Positions 31,952 to 32,905 of a stretch of 32,905 nucleotides of DNA are shown piece by piece (the first letter of the stretch is position 1; every line of letters starts with the position of its first letter). Position numbers and translations under genes: made by a program. The notes beneath the pieces are model-generated. The model did not search any database, had not been told where the DNA came from, and saw only the letters and a program-made list of their open reading frames with translations. Source of the stretch: JAVVSR01 sp036654095 (GTDB taxonomy: Bacteria; Bacillota; Clostridia; Christensenellales; CAG-917); contig JAVVSR010000018.1 in the NCBI GenBank assembly GCA_036654095.1, forward strand, positions 1 to 32,905. Direction: 5' to 3'.

Positions 31952-32092
31952 CAATATAGCATATTAAATTAACATAAAGTTTAAAACCGATATTCAAAAT
32001 TATGCAAATAAAGATTATAGTTTTTTTATATTTTTGTCATATATCATTGCATTTTTGCATTGATATTTAGTAGTAAAATTGAGGTGCAAATT

Positions 32093-32776
32093 ATGAAAAA
32101 ATTTATTGTTGTAGTTTTAGTAGTTTTGTCGATATTTAGTCTTAATGCGTGCAAAAAGAAAGATAAAGACGTGAATTTAACAGAATGTGTAAGTTATGCG
32201 CAAACACATTTGTATTCGGGTGAAGATGCAAACTTTCAAGTTATGGTATCGATTGGCAAAAAAGAAAAGCTGTTTATTGCTGACGGCAAAGTTGAAAATG
32301 TTGCCGATTTTGCCACAGTTTCGGTTGTTCCGCTTAATTTAAATTTAGCAAATAAAACATTTAAATTTGCTTTAGTTGCCGATGGCGGGGAAGTTAGTGG
32401 CGAATTAAAACGTGATGTAGTTTCAAATGCTTATACCGCTAATGTTGAATTTGGTACATTTAAAGATAAATTAAAATCAATTAAAATTTATTATGATGAC
32501 AAAACTGTTGAAGTTCCATTATCAAATAAACTTACTAATATGCTTACTTGGGAACAGGTTTTAGACATTGCTAAAAAAGAACTTGCAACTGAGATTAAGG
32601 GTAATTTAGACGAAAATGGAAAATTGCATCGTGAAATATGTATTAAATTTATTCGCGATAAACGAAATCCTGCATCTCCATATTTTTGGTATGTGTCATT
32701 TATCGCAGAGGATGGTAGCTATTGGGCATTGCTTATAGAGCCATCAAAAGGTGAGATAATAACTAAAAAAGTTTAA
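32093..32776 (+). CDS. Lipoprotein with PepSY-like C-terminal domain
   Basis: The start is ATG 32093 behind GAGGTG (32081-32086); the frame is open to 32060 but without a ribosome binding site. The 227-residue product starts MKKFIVVVLVVLSIFSLNACKKK, a lipoprotein signal with lipobox LNAC (Cys20), so it should be fixed to the outer face of the membrane. The middle (about 40-140) looks like a beta-rich domain of unknown type. The end (about 145-227) contains WEQVLDIAKKEL...FWYVSFIAEDGSYWALLIEPSKGEIITKKV, which resembles a PepSY domain; that is a resemblance judged by eye. Function unknown. Confidence 0.8.
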   Translation: MKKFIVVVLVVLSIFSLNACKKKDKDVNLTECVSYAQTHLYSGEDANFQVMVSIGKKEKLFIADGKVENVADFATVSVVPLNLNLANKTFKFALVADGGEVSGELKRDVVSNAYTANVEFGTFKDKLKSIKIYYDDKTVEVPLSNKLTNMLTWEQVLDIAKKELATEIKGNLDENGKLHREICIKFIRDKRNPASPYFWYVSFIAEDGSYWALLIEPSKGEIITKKV

Positions 32777-32803
32777 CAACAAAATAATAAGCAAAAAATA
32801 ACT

Positions 32804-32831
32804 TTGACTAATATCATTGTATAAGTATAAA
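32804..32831 (+). promoter_or_regulatory. Promoter at the right edge, gene outside the window
   Basis: TTGACT at 32804-32809, a 16-base spacer and TATAAA at 32826-32831. The roughly 70 bases after it include GAAGCGCCAACCATCGGGC, less AT-rich than usual for intergenic DNA here, and hold no ORF start with a ribosome binding site. Confidence 0.5.
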
Positions 32832-32905
32832 GTTAGATATAGTGAAGCGCCAACCATCGGGCATAGTGTGATTTTATGATAATGTAAAAAAGGCTAGGGT
32901 ATGAC

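Overview
The window looks like chromosomal DNA of an AT-rich, low-GC Gram-positive bacterium. The best guess is a member of Clostridia (Bacillota), perhaps an uncultured gut lineage. This rests on strong GGAGG-type ribosome binding sites, sigma-A-like promoters, a Bacillus-type MazF/EndoA, a bacterial V-type ATPase operon, a single-step meso-diaminopimelate dehydrogenase, a stand-alone ECF-transporter S component and a large surface protein combining InlB-type and BspA-type repeats. The lineage is inference. I see no tRNA, rRNA, CRISPR array, insertion sequence or prophage gene.

Layout. (1) 1-2102: the 3' part of a repeat-rich surface protein, closed by a strong terminator. (2) 2139-6708: an accessory cassette on the + strand with two promoters, a small secreted protein, three single-gene FtsX/MacB-like membrane subunits and one MacB-type ATPase, closed by a terminator. 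I cannot assign it to a described system, and it is the best candidate here for something new. (3) 6709-9114: a metallophosphoesterase and an alpha/beta hydrolase, both on the minus strand, separated by two AT-rich regions that each carry short tandem repeats. (4) 9425-12951: a two-gene minus-strand operon of large membrane proteins of unknown function that share one topology, with a clear promoter and terminator. (5) 13443-16233: a GNAT acetyltransferase preceded by paired palindromic repeats, then PRPP synthetase and a metallo-beta-lactamase-fold hydrolase.

(6) 16463-18250: transcription terminator Rho with a long, hairpin-containing leader. (7) 18254-21500: an ECF S component, a solitary MazF-type RNase (minus strand), diaminopimelate dehydrogenase and a HAD phosphatase. 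(8) 21839-30953: one transcription unit with a near-consensus promoter, ribose-5-phosphate isomerase B and then a complete nine-subunit V-type ATPase in the order H-I-K-E-C-F-A-B-D, ended by a strong terminator. The proteolipid has all five residues of the Na+ site known from Enterococcus hirae NtpK, so a sodium-coupled enzyme is predicted. (9) 30977-32905: a second alpha/beta hydrolase, paralogous to the one at 8212-9114, a small lipoprotein with a PepSY-like C-terminus, and a promoter at the right edge whose gene lies outside the window.

Metabolic picture: PRPP synthetase and RpiB handle ribose 5-phosphate, Ddh supplies lysine and cell-wall diaminopimelate, and the V-ATPase couples ATP to Na+ movement. 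The surface repeat protein and the exporter-like cassette belong to the accessory, interaction-facing part of the genome.
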